A stretch of 64,000 nt of DNA, from assembly GCF_000003855.2 (NCBI RefSeq), contig NW_003101668.1, positions 62,001 to 126,000 on the forward strand. The letters are read 5' to 3'. The notes below the pieces were generated by a model, which was not told the origin of the DNA, searched no databases, and was given only the letters and a program-made list of their open reading frames with translations. The stretch comes from Blastomyces gilchristii SLH14081. Lineage: Eukaryota; Ascomycota; Eurotiomycetes; Onygenales; Ajellomycetaceae. This document shows, one piece after another, positions 34,801 through 46,819 of this stretch (position 1 is the stretch's first letter; each line of letters begins with the position of its first letter). Position numbers and translations under genes: made by a program.

Positions 34801-35071
34801 GTGAGTGAGTGCGCTTGTGTAAGTTAAGTTAGTTAACTAATGTTAACTAGGCTAATATAGCAGTTATGTCATCATTACGACCAATGGCAATATTTACCTG
34901 TTCTCCGCTCATCAACAATTATCATTTAAATCTTCTCAGCAACATCAATGCTTTTCGTTTTTTCTAGACCATTTAAACTTCTTGTTTTCAAAGTATTTTA
35001 GACTGTCGTATAATTAGTCGAGCATTTATCCCCACATCGCAAAGTGCTCACATCCCATTCCACTCCGCCAT
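31856..35071. other. 3.2-kb region without a recognisable gene
   Basis: Moderately AT-rich, with short unsupported ORFs only. There is an (AAAAAT)n-like patch at 33147-33180 and the TGTTAGAGTCAACA word at about 34319. The latter has the look of an LTR start but no partner was found. Promoter of the aldo-keto reductase lies at the left and that of the SelO gene at the right. Confidence 0.55.
33147..33180 (+). repeat. (AAATAA)n short repeat
   Basis: Tandem AAAAAT units; translated on the minus strand they give a Phe/Leu repeat. Confidence 0.85.
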
Positions 35072-37384
<2,313 letters not shown>

Positions 37385-37909
37385 GTACGCCATACTAATT
37401 GGCTATGTATATTTTATGGGAAAAAAAATTCTTTTCCTGTTCTATGAAACTCCATATTTTTTGATGTATATCTGACTGCCCACTATTTTTTTCACTGCAT
37501 CTTATGATAATGCAGGATTGAGCACTCGAGGTTTCGGGTTCTTCCCTTGTGGTTTAGACGTTTTTATATACGCTACGCTTCTCGATCATTGAGAAATGCA
37601 CAGCACAACTACGATTATCACTCTTCTGCAACACTGAACTCCTGGATAAATGCCATCCTTGATGACTCTATCTGCCACCAAATTATTCACCAGCATCATT
37701 TGTGAAATATAAGCTTTTTAAAAAAGCGAGAGATCCCTCAGACACTTGCTTTTCTATTTCACCTTCATTATACTTACGAACAAGAAGATATAGTCCACGT
37801 CTATATACCTACTGTCATTTGATTCCACGAACAAAGAGACAGGAGTTACGGCTTTCAACAACAATTTTTGCCCTCCTAGTTTCTGGAGAAAGAAAGAGCG
37901 TTGCGAGTC
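37385..37909. other. Intergenic region, SelO to UIM gene
   Basis: 3' UTR of the SelO gene and promoter of the next gene; nothing else seen. Confidence 0.6.
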
Positions 37910-39127
37910 ATGGAATGCGACGAAGATGAAATGCTCGCTCGTGCTTTTCAAGCGAGTATACAGTTGCATGAAGAGCACCAGAGAAACGTGGAAGATGCAG
38001 CAATATCCGAACTGGAGGAGGAGGAGAGGGTATTGCGTGAATCTGAGGCCGCGGCTGCAGAGGCCCAGCGCACCAGACAAGGTGAAGAAGAACTGCTCCA
38101 GCTGATTCTTGAGAGAAGCGTTGCGGATGCCGACGAGGGCAGGGTTCGAAGGAGGAGGATGGCGGAGGACGAACGTGCGAGGCTGGATCGGCTGTTTGGG
38201 TCAGGAAGGAGCTGGGGTATGGATCGAGAAAGTCTATTGTCCGCTCAGGAGGAAGAGAGAATTGACCGCGTTCTGCGAGATGATGACCCTTTATATGCCG
38301 AACCGGAAGAATATGAGCGCTCAAGCGTTCGCCGTGAGTCAACAACAGATCCTACCTCCGCGCATCCACGACCTCGATCGGGTGCCCCTAGACGGCGGAG
38401 GCCTCGAGTAGAGCGATCTCTGTTAGAGGCATGTATTTGTCCTCCCCACCCCTTCCTCTCCGCAATACTACCATGTGGGAAACACCAGCTGCTAACAAGA
38501 CAGATCTAGAGACTCCTCATCGGCAGCCTACGGCCGCCAGCGGCTGCCATAGCTCGACGCAACACTTCACCAGCAGCACAAACACGCTCTTCCCGCAGCA
38601 CACAAGCATCTGAGCCAGCACCAAGATATGACCACTGTACAAGATACCGTCCACCCCGGGCCTCAGCGGACGCTCCTAGCAGCACTAGCAGCACTAGCAG
38701 CATTAGCCGCAGCCGCAGCGGTAGAACGCACAGAAGATCCCACCGAGACCCTCTCTCCCCCATAGCTACCTACTCCCTCGACGAGGTCCTCGTCCGCAGC
38801 CGCCACGACTCCTTCCCCACGGGCCTTACCAGCGCAGCCGTCGAGGAGCTCAACCACGCGGAAATGCAAGCAGCCATAAACGAGTCCGCTGGCGGCAGGT
38901 GCCGCGACGAGGACGAAGAAGCCATCCGGCGCAACCGCGGCGTCCCGACGTATACGGAGGCTGTTTACATGAAGCGCTATGGGGCACCGAGGGGGCGGAG
39001 GTATGTGTTTCAGGGGCCTAGTTCTGTGACTTTTGAGGGGGAAGGGGGGGGGAAAATGCGGTGGGAGATTGTGGGGGATATGGATTTGGGGGAGGCGCTT
39101 AGGGCTGCTAATCGGAATGTCCTGTAA
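37910..39127 (+). CDS. Ubiquitin-interacting-motif (UIM) protein, function unknown
   Basis: Two exons, 37910 to about 38407 and about 38510-39127, 371 aa in this model. An alternative donor/acceptor pair (38421/38512) also keeps frame. Residues 4-22 (DEDEMLARAFQASIQLHEE) fit the UIM consensus, with A12 and S16 at the key positions. Residues 59-76 (EEELLQLILERSVADADE) look like a second, divergent UIM with Ile in place of Ala. The middle is Arg-rich with Ser/Arg repeats; the C-terminal 120 residues are a conserved-looking block (EEAIRRNRGVPTYTEAVYMKRYG, RWEIVGDMDLGEALRAAN). No catalytic domain is visible. The overall role is probably a ubiquitin-binding adaptor. Intron borders are uncertain. 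Confidence 0.7.
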
Positions 39128-40963
39128 ATGTGTTGGGGTTGTAGAGGGATCGTGAGTAGGAGAGGGGAGAAATTTGGGTGGGGAGAGGGAAGATAAAGAG
39201 TAGAGTAGGAGTTCCTGAACCATACTTTTCAGCTACCTACTTATTTACCCATCCATCAACCTCCTAAGTGGGGAGTTGAGTCGGCACGTTCGTCTGTAGG
39301 GTATTAATAAGTAAACACTTGAATAAAATATGAAGCTAGCGCTGTTCATTTCTATTTTGCAACAAGAGAGCCCGGCTAAGCTTAATGATGATGATATTGA
39401 TATCAGCCCTCCCTTCTTCTCCCTTGCTCTCTCCGTCAAAGCAAAAGTATTTCTTATTTAATCAAGGATAAAAACAACTATAGCTAGCTACTCGACGGTA
39501 CAAGAACAAGCTGACGTGTAGAGAGGACACCTCAAAACCGAAACAGATAGCTGGCCTTGTCTCTCGCAAACCAACACAAAGGAAAGGCAAAGAGAGAAAG
39601 ATAACCCCCCTTCCCCGGTCATCCTTTTTATTTAATCGATACATAGCCCATTCATTCTATATAGATAGGAGAAATAACAATTTGGTTTCCCAAAAAAGAA
39701 GAAAAAAGAAAGAAAAAAAGAAATATAAAGAACCCTGAAAAAAAAAAAAAAAATTCGAGAAGACCTAATAGAAATTTTACATACCCTAGAGAAATAAAAA
39801 CGAAAGAAAGGGAAGCGACAATTTTGTATCAGAGTCGGAGGTAGTCTTTTGTTGCCTTTTATACGATGAGATAGATAGCTCAAGCATACCCTCGCTGGAG
39901 ATAGGTGCAAGTACATGTATGTGTGCTTATTTATATAAACGGGGGGAAAATACACCACAAAATATGCAATGATGAAGATGGTATGGTATGCAGCCTGGAC
40001 AAAAGAAAAAATGAGAAAAAAACAAGAGAAAGATATATTCTCTGAACTGAAAAACAACCTGAAGAACACACAAAAGTGCCATTGCTGATCCGATTTTGGG
40101 ATTTGGTGATTTGGTGATTTGGTGGAGCGGGTTGTGCATATACATGCCCTGCATGCATGGGTGTGATGGTGTATGTATGTGGGGATGTGTGTCTTGCTTT
40201 GCTTTGCTTGTGCCATTCTTCTCTCATTTCAACTCTCAATTTCTGTCTCTTCATCCTTTTACAAAAACAGAAATAAAAAAAAGGAAATCCATACATAGAA
40301 AAAAAAAAAAAAAAAAAAAAAAAAAACCAAAAGAGCAAAACGCAAAACCATCCTCAGAGCGTTTGAATATCTTTTTTCCTTCCTTCTTTTTTTTTTTTTT
40401 TTTTTTTTTTTTTTGCCCTATTTTCTTTCCCTTCGTTTCTCCTTTGCCTATCAGTAATTTCCTTGATTTCCTTGACATAACCAAATCCAGGCCAGGGTGT
40501 ATGTATGTATGTGTATGATGTGCGTGTGCATAGGAGGGTGAGTATGGGGGGTGTTCATTTTTGTTTCAAAAAAGGGATTGTTTTTCTTTCCATGTGTGAC
40601 GTAGTAGCGGTAATAGTAGCATAAGAAAGACAGGAAAAACAAAAAGAGGCATAATCTCATGATGATTTAAAGTATAAGAAAAACGACGGAAAAAGGAGAA
40701 AAAAGAGGAAAAAAACAAGAAAGGGGGAGGGGGCCCAAATAAAGAAGAAAAAATTTATTTTTTTTCTCATGTCCGAGTCATGACCAGGCTATCCTTCCAA
40801 ATGGGCCATGTGGTGGTGGGGGGCAACAAAAAATAAATAACTATGAATGCCCGCACGCTTGGCTGGAAGGAAAAAGAAAGGAAAAAAAGGAAAAGGAAAC
40901 CCAGTTTCTCCTCGATCTTCTCTCTCACGACGGCCCCAATAAACGCCCTTTTCTCTGCCGTAC
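39128..40963. other. Convergent intergenic region with A28/T28 inverted runs
   Basis: 3' regions of the UIM gene (+) and the CNBP-like gene (-). Many homopolymer runs make long false frames (39632-40518). No gene is supported. Confidence 0.65.
40299..40414. repeat. A28 and T28 runs in inverted orientation
   Basis: Twenty-eight As (40299-40326) and twenty-eight Ts (40387-40414) separated by 60 bp. Together they are a perfect inverted repeat able to form a hairpin. Confidence 0.85.
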
Positions 40964-42340
40964 TTAGTTGGGGCAGGCTGCCTGGACGTGGCCGGTTTGT
41001 TTGCACTTGTAGCAAACGCGCTCACCCTTGGCCTCAGTGGGGCAGTCTCGAGAGACATGGCCAACTTCGCCGCCTTGAGGGACGGAGGCAAAGAAGAAAA
41101 ATCAGAATTGGATACGATATTTGCTTGGAGAGACGAAAAGAGAGGGGAAGAGAGGAAGGAAGAAAGAGGACAGGGACAGGAAAGGGGTGGGGGTAAATTA
41201 AAACGTACAGTTGTAGCACTTTTGACCCTGAGTGCAGTCGCGAGCCATATGACCGTAGCCGCCGCACGAATAGCAAGTCTGCTGGCGGCCGCCGCCATAG
41301 CCACCGCCGTAACCACCAGCACCGCCATAACCAGCGGATCCGTAACCTCCGCTCTGTGAGCAGTTACGGGCGATGTGTCCGACTTGGCCGCACTTGTAGC
41401 ATTCCTGGCCGCCAGCAGCTCCTCCGCCAGAGTAACCACCGCTAGTGTAGTTGTCTCCGGATCCGGCAGATGTGCAGTCACGGGAGATGTGTCCGGTCTG
41501 GCCGCATCGGTAGCAGGTTTTTTCCTTGGGGGCAGCAGTACATTCACGGCCTAGAATAGGGAAATTGCGTTAGATGGATTCCGTGTGGGTTTGTCATATG
41601 AGGAATGGGGGCACTGGGTGCGTATACTTACTGACGTGTCCCTGTCCTGATAGCACAAAACACAACCAGATTAAAATCTTCTTCATAAATGAAACCTGGG
41701 TTTTGGCGACTTACCACCACAGTTGTAGCTGGAAGAAAATCGAGTTAGACATGAAACAGGGATAGATGATGATGAGGAGGAGAAGGAGGAGAAGATGTCG
41801 AATGACTTACCAGGTAGGAGTTCCCTTCTTGGGGCAATCACGAGCCTAATGAGGGGAAGAAAAACAAAAATCAATGCCATCCACGAATCCACAGGGCGCA
41901 AAACATATTAACCTGATGAGAGGCCTCGCCACCTATAACGGAGATGGGTGTTAGTAAACATGGGTTAAGACCAAAAAAGCACTCGACTGCGAGTTGGGAA
42001 TAACATTTCCAAGTGCAAGAACGATAAAAAAATAAAAAACAAAAAACAAAAAACAAAAAAACAAAAAAAACAAAAAAAACGGAGCCTTGCGCGTGGGGAG
42101 ATATCGCAGATCGCCTGGATAATTATTTCGATCGATATTGGACAAGTCCCGCAGAGACATTAAACGGCCAAGTGAGGGCTGGAGGGACAAATAGTGCAGA
42201 GGAAACAGTTCCAGCCAACCTACACAACCAACGCGGCCACAAATAAAATTTCAAACCACATAAAAAAAAGGTTGTAATCGCAGCGATTAAGAGGCGGACT
42301 CACAATTGAAGCATCCACGGCTACCTGACTGGTAATCCAT
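40964..42340 (-). CDS. gis2: CCHC zinc-knuckle nucleic-acid-binding protein (CNBP/Gis2/Byr3)
   Basis: Cytoplasmic single-stranded nucleic-acid/mRNA-binding translation factor family. Seven exons: 42340-42304, 41932-41913, 41845-41811, 41728-41715, 41646-41632, 41550-41209 and 41073-40964, total 573 nt and 190 aa. Three exons are only 20, 14 and 15 nt. The joined protein has exactly seven CX2CX4HX4C knuckles, the canonical number: [84 protein letters not shown] and [15 protein letters not shown] Gly/Tyr-rich linker separates knuckles 4 and 5. Intron 1 is long (371 nt) with a CAAAAAA repeat. Splice sites for all six introns are GT..AG and phases agree. Confidence 0.92.
42024..42080 (-). repeat. 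(CAAAAAA)n repeat in intron 1 of the CNBP-like gene
   Basis: About 57 bp of C-separated A runs, the runs lengthening from left to right. Confidence 0.85.
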
Positions 42341-42912
42341 CTTTGGCGACTTAGAAAAAAAGTATTCTCTTTTATAGATAAGGACTGAAAGGGGGGAGAT
42401 GAAAGGTTGGTGGTAATCGAAAGAACCGGAGAATAAATCGAGTATTGTAAATCGATCTGGGTTGAAAGTTCGACGAGGAGGAGGAGGTTGAGAGGGGGGG
42501 AGGGTTTAAAATTTTATGTCGATTATTTGCTCCTTGGGGCAAAAAATATAGGGTAAAAGGTTTGTCAGTCAGGACCCAAGTCAGCAGCAAGGCCGGGAAA
42601 GAAAAAATATTTGGAAAAATCGTTTAAAAAAGCGAAAAAAAAAGGTAAAAAGAAAAAAATTCGAAAAAAAATTCGAAAAAATATCGCCCCTCTCACAAGG
42701 CAAAAAAATGTCAAAAATGCCGGACAGTGCGATGCGGGGAAAGCTTGAAAACGGCGGTGGCTCCAAGCGAGCGAGGGGCCAAAAATAAGCCAGCCCGCTA
42801 GAGCTAGTTAGCGGAGGGTCAATAATACGTACCGTCACAATAGTTGGCGGAGAGGATTATCGTCAGAGGAGGAAGAGGAAGAAGAAGAGATAATATAAAA
42901 GAAGACGAAGAC

Positions 42913-42915
<3 letters not shown>

Positions 42916-42943
<28 letters not shown>

Positions 42944-42990
42944 TGGTGGTGGTGGTGGTGGTGGTTGTTGATTGATTGATTGATTGATTG
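42916..42990 (+). repeat. Compound microsatellite (GCT)9-(GGT)n-(ATTG)n
   Basis: Nine GCT units, about seven GGT units, then five ATTG units, upstream of the CNBP-like gene. Confidence 0.9.
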
Positions 42991-43601
42991 TCTGTCTGGA
43001 TGATGTCGAAGAGAAGAAGAAGACGGACTGGACGGACTGCGGCTGGCCCCAAGGACGACGAAGTCACTGGACCCGCGGCTTTGTTAGTCGGGAGCCATTA
43101 TTATAATATTTTATTGTTCAATAACATAGTTGTTGAAGGGAATAATAAAAATCCCTTTCTCTCTCCACAATAGGATCTCCTGTTCAATCCTGGTCGGTTC
43201 AAATAGCGGTCCTGTCATGTCAGCTCTATTTTGTATGTACATGTACAAATATTAGTTTCACGGTTGGGTTGCACAAGTAGTTACTGAGCAGCAGTAAGCT
43301 CTCATTTTCTGCTGCAAAATGAGAAACAATCCCCTATCAGAAACACCTAGATACTCAGTATGTTAGATATTTATTCATTTCTGTTCGCCGTCTTCATCTC
43401 AATCTCCCACTCAATCTCCCACTCAATTTCCAACTGGCCCAAGGCCATCTTGGTGGGTAGTGAGTGGTAGTAGTGATATGGATTGCGATGTCTGTCAGCC
43501 ATGTCTTGTCTGTCCCACCAAAAATTAACAGAAGACGAAGGAGAAGAGAAACAAAAAGAAGAAGAAACAAAACAATCCAGCAAGAGAAACTGGGGGCGTA
43601 C

Positions 43602-43627
<26 letters not shown>
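43602..43627. repeat. (AT)13 dinucleotide repeat
   Basis: Perfect TA/AT alternation over about 26 bases. Confidence 0.95.
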
Positions 43628-43632
<5 letters not shown>

Positions 43633-44370
43633 TATACTAGAACACCCTGATTATTTATCCTGACGCTAATAACTACAGCTCAACAACCCCTTCCCCTCCC
43701 CCCAAGGTCCCCCTCTCGCTGTCTCCCTCCGTGTTCGCTGCCCCCAAGGTCCCGGCTGTCTCTCTATTTATCTCGCTATCTTCTCTTCTCTTCTCTACTC
43801 TATTTATATCTATGTATATTCCTCTCTATCCCCACCCTCGTGCAATCTGCATGACGCCCATTCCACCCATATGTGGCATCCGTTAAGAGGAGCTAGACCA
43901 GGGGAAGACTCAGGGCAGAACTGGGTGTCCGTCGTAGCTGCACGGAAGGGAGAAGGAAGCTCGAGCCGCCGATGATCGCCTTCATGACGAACCAGGTTAT
44001 CTCTATTATTTTTGTTGTTAGTTACCACCTATACATGGATACCTACTTTTTAACTTTTTATTCTATTTTTTAGCTTCTACTTCTAGGACTACTTCTACTT
44101 CTAGGACTGCAAACATCCCCCTCATCAGACAGCAGAGAGGCAGGAATGGCCCAGGACACATTTCCCCTCATATTGTACACCTAGATGATAGATATACAGA
44201 AAGCTCCGTGGAAGTTCGTCTGAGTTTTGAACATTTGGAGTCCTAAGACTGTACGTGGTGTGTCTGTCCTGTACAATCGTGAGCAAAGGACACCCACCGG
44301 CCACGAGAAGAGGACGAGAGCTGTATAAACCGTCTATTAAAAAAGCAAGATATTTTTCCTGAAGGGCCCA

Positions 44371-44388
44371 TGCACATGTACATGTGCA
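44371..44388. repeat. 18-bp palindrome TGCACATGTACATGTGCA
   Basis: Perfect 18-bp palindrome with the same ACATGTACATGT core as the other copies, downstream of the F-box gene. Confidence 0.9.
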
Positions 44389-44517
44389 GGTACACGTGCT
44401 TACTACGTATGTTGAAGTCTAGGAGCTATTTATGAATCTACGCAGTAGATAGATAACTATCAGACTCAATTTACCATCTGATTCAGCTAAATATGAACTT
44501 AAAAAGCGACAATCCTT

Positions 44518-46447
44518 CTACGTAAAGTCATAACAACCCAGCAACTGCGTCCCCAATTCCCGCTCACGAAGCACCACAACCCGCTCATCATCAAATCCCA
44601 CCCACCCCCTCATTCGTGCCGCCAACGCCAGCTCCCTCGACACATCCTGCAGCGCAAGCCCTAGTCCATCCCCGCGCCGCTCAATGGCTTCAGAAACTAG
44701 CTCCAAAGGTTGCTGTAACCGCCGTCTTTTCCACCGCCCCGTATCCGCATCCGCATCCGCATCCGCACTGGTTTCGTCGTTTCCATTTCCATTACGATTT
44801 TCATTCTCAGCGCTGATCTGAACACTACTATCTCTGCGCACCATCCGCGCCGAGGGAAACGACGACGATATCATATCCTCCAGTTCCCAAATACGAATCT
44901 CGCCACCGCGCGAGCTGACGGAGACTGCCCTCCCACGCTCACTCACCTGCACGCCAGATACCGAGGACGTGTGCCCCCAGAGCCGACGCCCCGTTTTGAT
45001 CATGAGCGCGTCAGCGGTGGAGACGACGAGGTACATCGTCAACGTGTTGTCCGCGTGGGAGGTGAGGAGGTATGGATGGCTGTATGAGATCGAGGTGGGC
45101 GGTTGTGTGTATGAGAGACATGGGCTAAGGGGCGCGGAGGAAGTACTGATGACGATGGAGTCATTTTTACCGCTGTTTCTATGGATATTATGGCGCGTTT
45201 TGCCGTTGCCTCTGTTATTTAGTATTTTTATTGTCGGGGAATTAAAGGGGCTGGCGCAGAATTGGAGATCGACCGTGGTTGCGAGCCGGCTTCCTAGGTT
45301 TTCACCATCATGGTTTAGTCGGAGTTCCTGCAGCCCAACTGACCATCCGCAACCTATTCGGGGGAAGCTATATACTATGGATGCAATGATTTCGGTAGCT
45401 AATGACCGGATGGAGAGCGAAAGTGGTGCGTATATATTGTGGGCTTTAAGGGAGGCGATTAGCGTTGGCGATTTCATCGTTTGTTCTTGGACTTCCCCCT
45501 TCCCCTTTGCAAAAGCACAAAATCGGTAGAGAGACACTGTTTGGTTCTGGGATAGTGCAAAGAGATACGAGGATGATGATGCAAGAGCAGTAATGGCGCC
45601 ATTCGATGATGCGGGATGTGAGTAGCGGAAATGGAAACGCGCACTGTCGCAGCTTAAAGAATATACGCTGTAACTCCCATCCTCGAATCCAACAATGACT
45701 TCGAAATCGCCATGGGGGCCATCCTCTGCCGTCACGGAAATCGCCGTGGGTGCGCTGCAGGAGCCCTTCCCTTCCCTCATATCAGAAAACGACAGCTTAG
45801 CCAGACACAGTTTCGTGTCTCCAGTAGTCCACGCGCGAAGCCCATTACCCGCATCGGCTGTGAACACTACCCCTTTGCATAGTTTCACTAACACCGGCGG
45901 GACCGACGGTTGTGCGACCTCGACTTCAGTGACCCGGCAAGACCCTTTGGACCAGTTATGCCGCAAACGATACTGTTTCTTCCAATCCGTATTTTCTAGA
46001 TTCGTAGCTAAATGTTCATGGCCAATCCACCTCGACGGCCTTGGGGTATATCCAATAGGCCTGGGCGTGGTGCTGGAGGCGAGGCCCGAGTCCTTAAGAT
46101 GACGAATACGGCGGGCTCGAGGCCATACCCAGCGCGAGTAGTATTTCTGCTTCCATAATTCCGAATCGCCGGCGAGTCCATGGAATCGATGTGATAATCT
46201 GGTGCGGGTTTTCAAAACGCAAGTGTTAGGATGATCATTACCAAGATGGACAGAACATGGTATAAATAGGTAGAGCGTACCTCTGGCATATACTCAGCGA
46301 CTGAGTAGGCAGGAAACTCAGGATATGAAGTATGAGCTCATCGCTCAGTCCTGATAGAAGATCCTTCTTTCGAGAATCGTCAGCACGCACTCGCTTCTCC
46401 GGCGGCGCATTTGCTGTTTGGACGTCGTCAAGGCGACGTTTCGACAT
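44518..46447 (-). CDS. F-box and WD-repeat protein
   Basis: Two exons, 46447-46281 and 46198-44518, 615 aa. An N-terminal basic stretch (MSKRRLDDVQ, KRVRADDSRKK) is followed by an F-box at about 30-75 (LLSGLSDELILHILSFLPTQSLSICQRLSHRFHGLAGDSELWKQKYY). The 82-nt intron lies inside the F-box. The rest forms degenerate WD repeats (VVFTADAGNGLRAWTTGD, FEVIVGFEDGSYSVYSL, TGRRLWGHTSSVSGVQVSERGRAVSVSSRGGEIRIWELED). A linker near the C-terminus carries an Ala-Asp repeat. Such proteins select substrates for SCF ubiquitin ligases; the substrate is unknown. It is divergently transcribed from sae2 with 372 bp between the starts. Confidence 0.88.
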
Positions 46448-46819
46448 TTTACGGGGACGAAAAGGAATTCAAATAATCGTTAATCCATAAAAAAGACAGG
46501 CTACCAATACATATATCGATTCACTGTCTGACTGGGTGCGATGGTGCTGGAAGTTGGTTTTGGCGAGCGCCTCTTATCGGCGCAGACTTATCGCCACGTG
46601 ATATCGTTCTGGTTGCACGCGCTCCAAGCGCGTCTTTCGGGCTCCCTCCGAAAACAGTGCACCACCACCGTGGAACGGGGGTTGGTCTAATTGCTTTAAG
46701 TCCCAGTGCGTTGCAATATTCTTAATACGTTTTCTGGGGACCAACTATTCCCCAGGCGCCCTAACAGCTGGGAGTTATGATCACCTCCATTATTCGCTAT
46801 TGTCTCTGAGAAAGCCCCA
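46448..46819. promoter_or_regulatory. Short divergent promoter, F-box/WD and sae2
   Basis: 372 bp between two ATGs. It contains the perfect inverted repeat ACGCGC-N5-GCGCGT (46617-46633), which resembles two MluI-box halves, and a CACGTG E-box just before it (about 46594). Regulation by either site is inference. Confidence 0.5.

Larger units (their letters stand above)
42341..44517. promoter_or_regulatory. Upstream region of the CNBP-like gene and intergenic DNA
   Basis: No gene seen. The right part holds the 3' end of the F-box gene. Notable items are A-rich DNA at 42597-42720, the compound microsatellite at 42916-42990, an AT repeat (43602-43627), and palindromes at 43236-43247 and 44371-44388. 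Confidence 0.55.

Noticed and set aside
39632..40518. Phe- and Lys-rich ORFs between the UIM and CNBP-like genes
   Set aside because: Translations of A and T runs.
40789..41547. 252-codon minus-strand ORF over the CNBP-like gene
   Set aside because: It uses the wrong frame of real exons; the spliced frame gives seven perfect zinc knuckles.
44969..45529. 186-codon plus-strand ORF
   Set aside because: Antisense to the WD-repeat part of the F-box gene, no domain.
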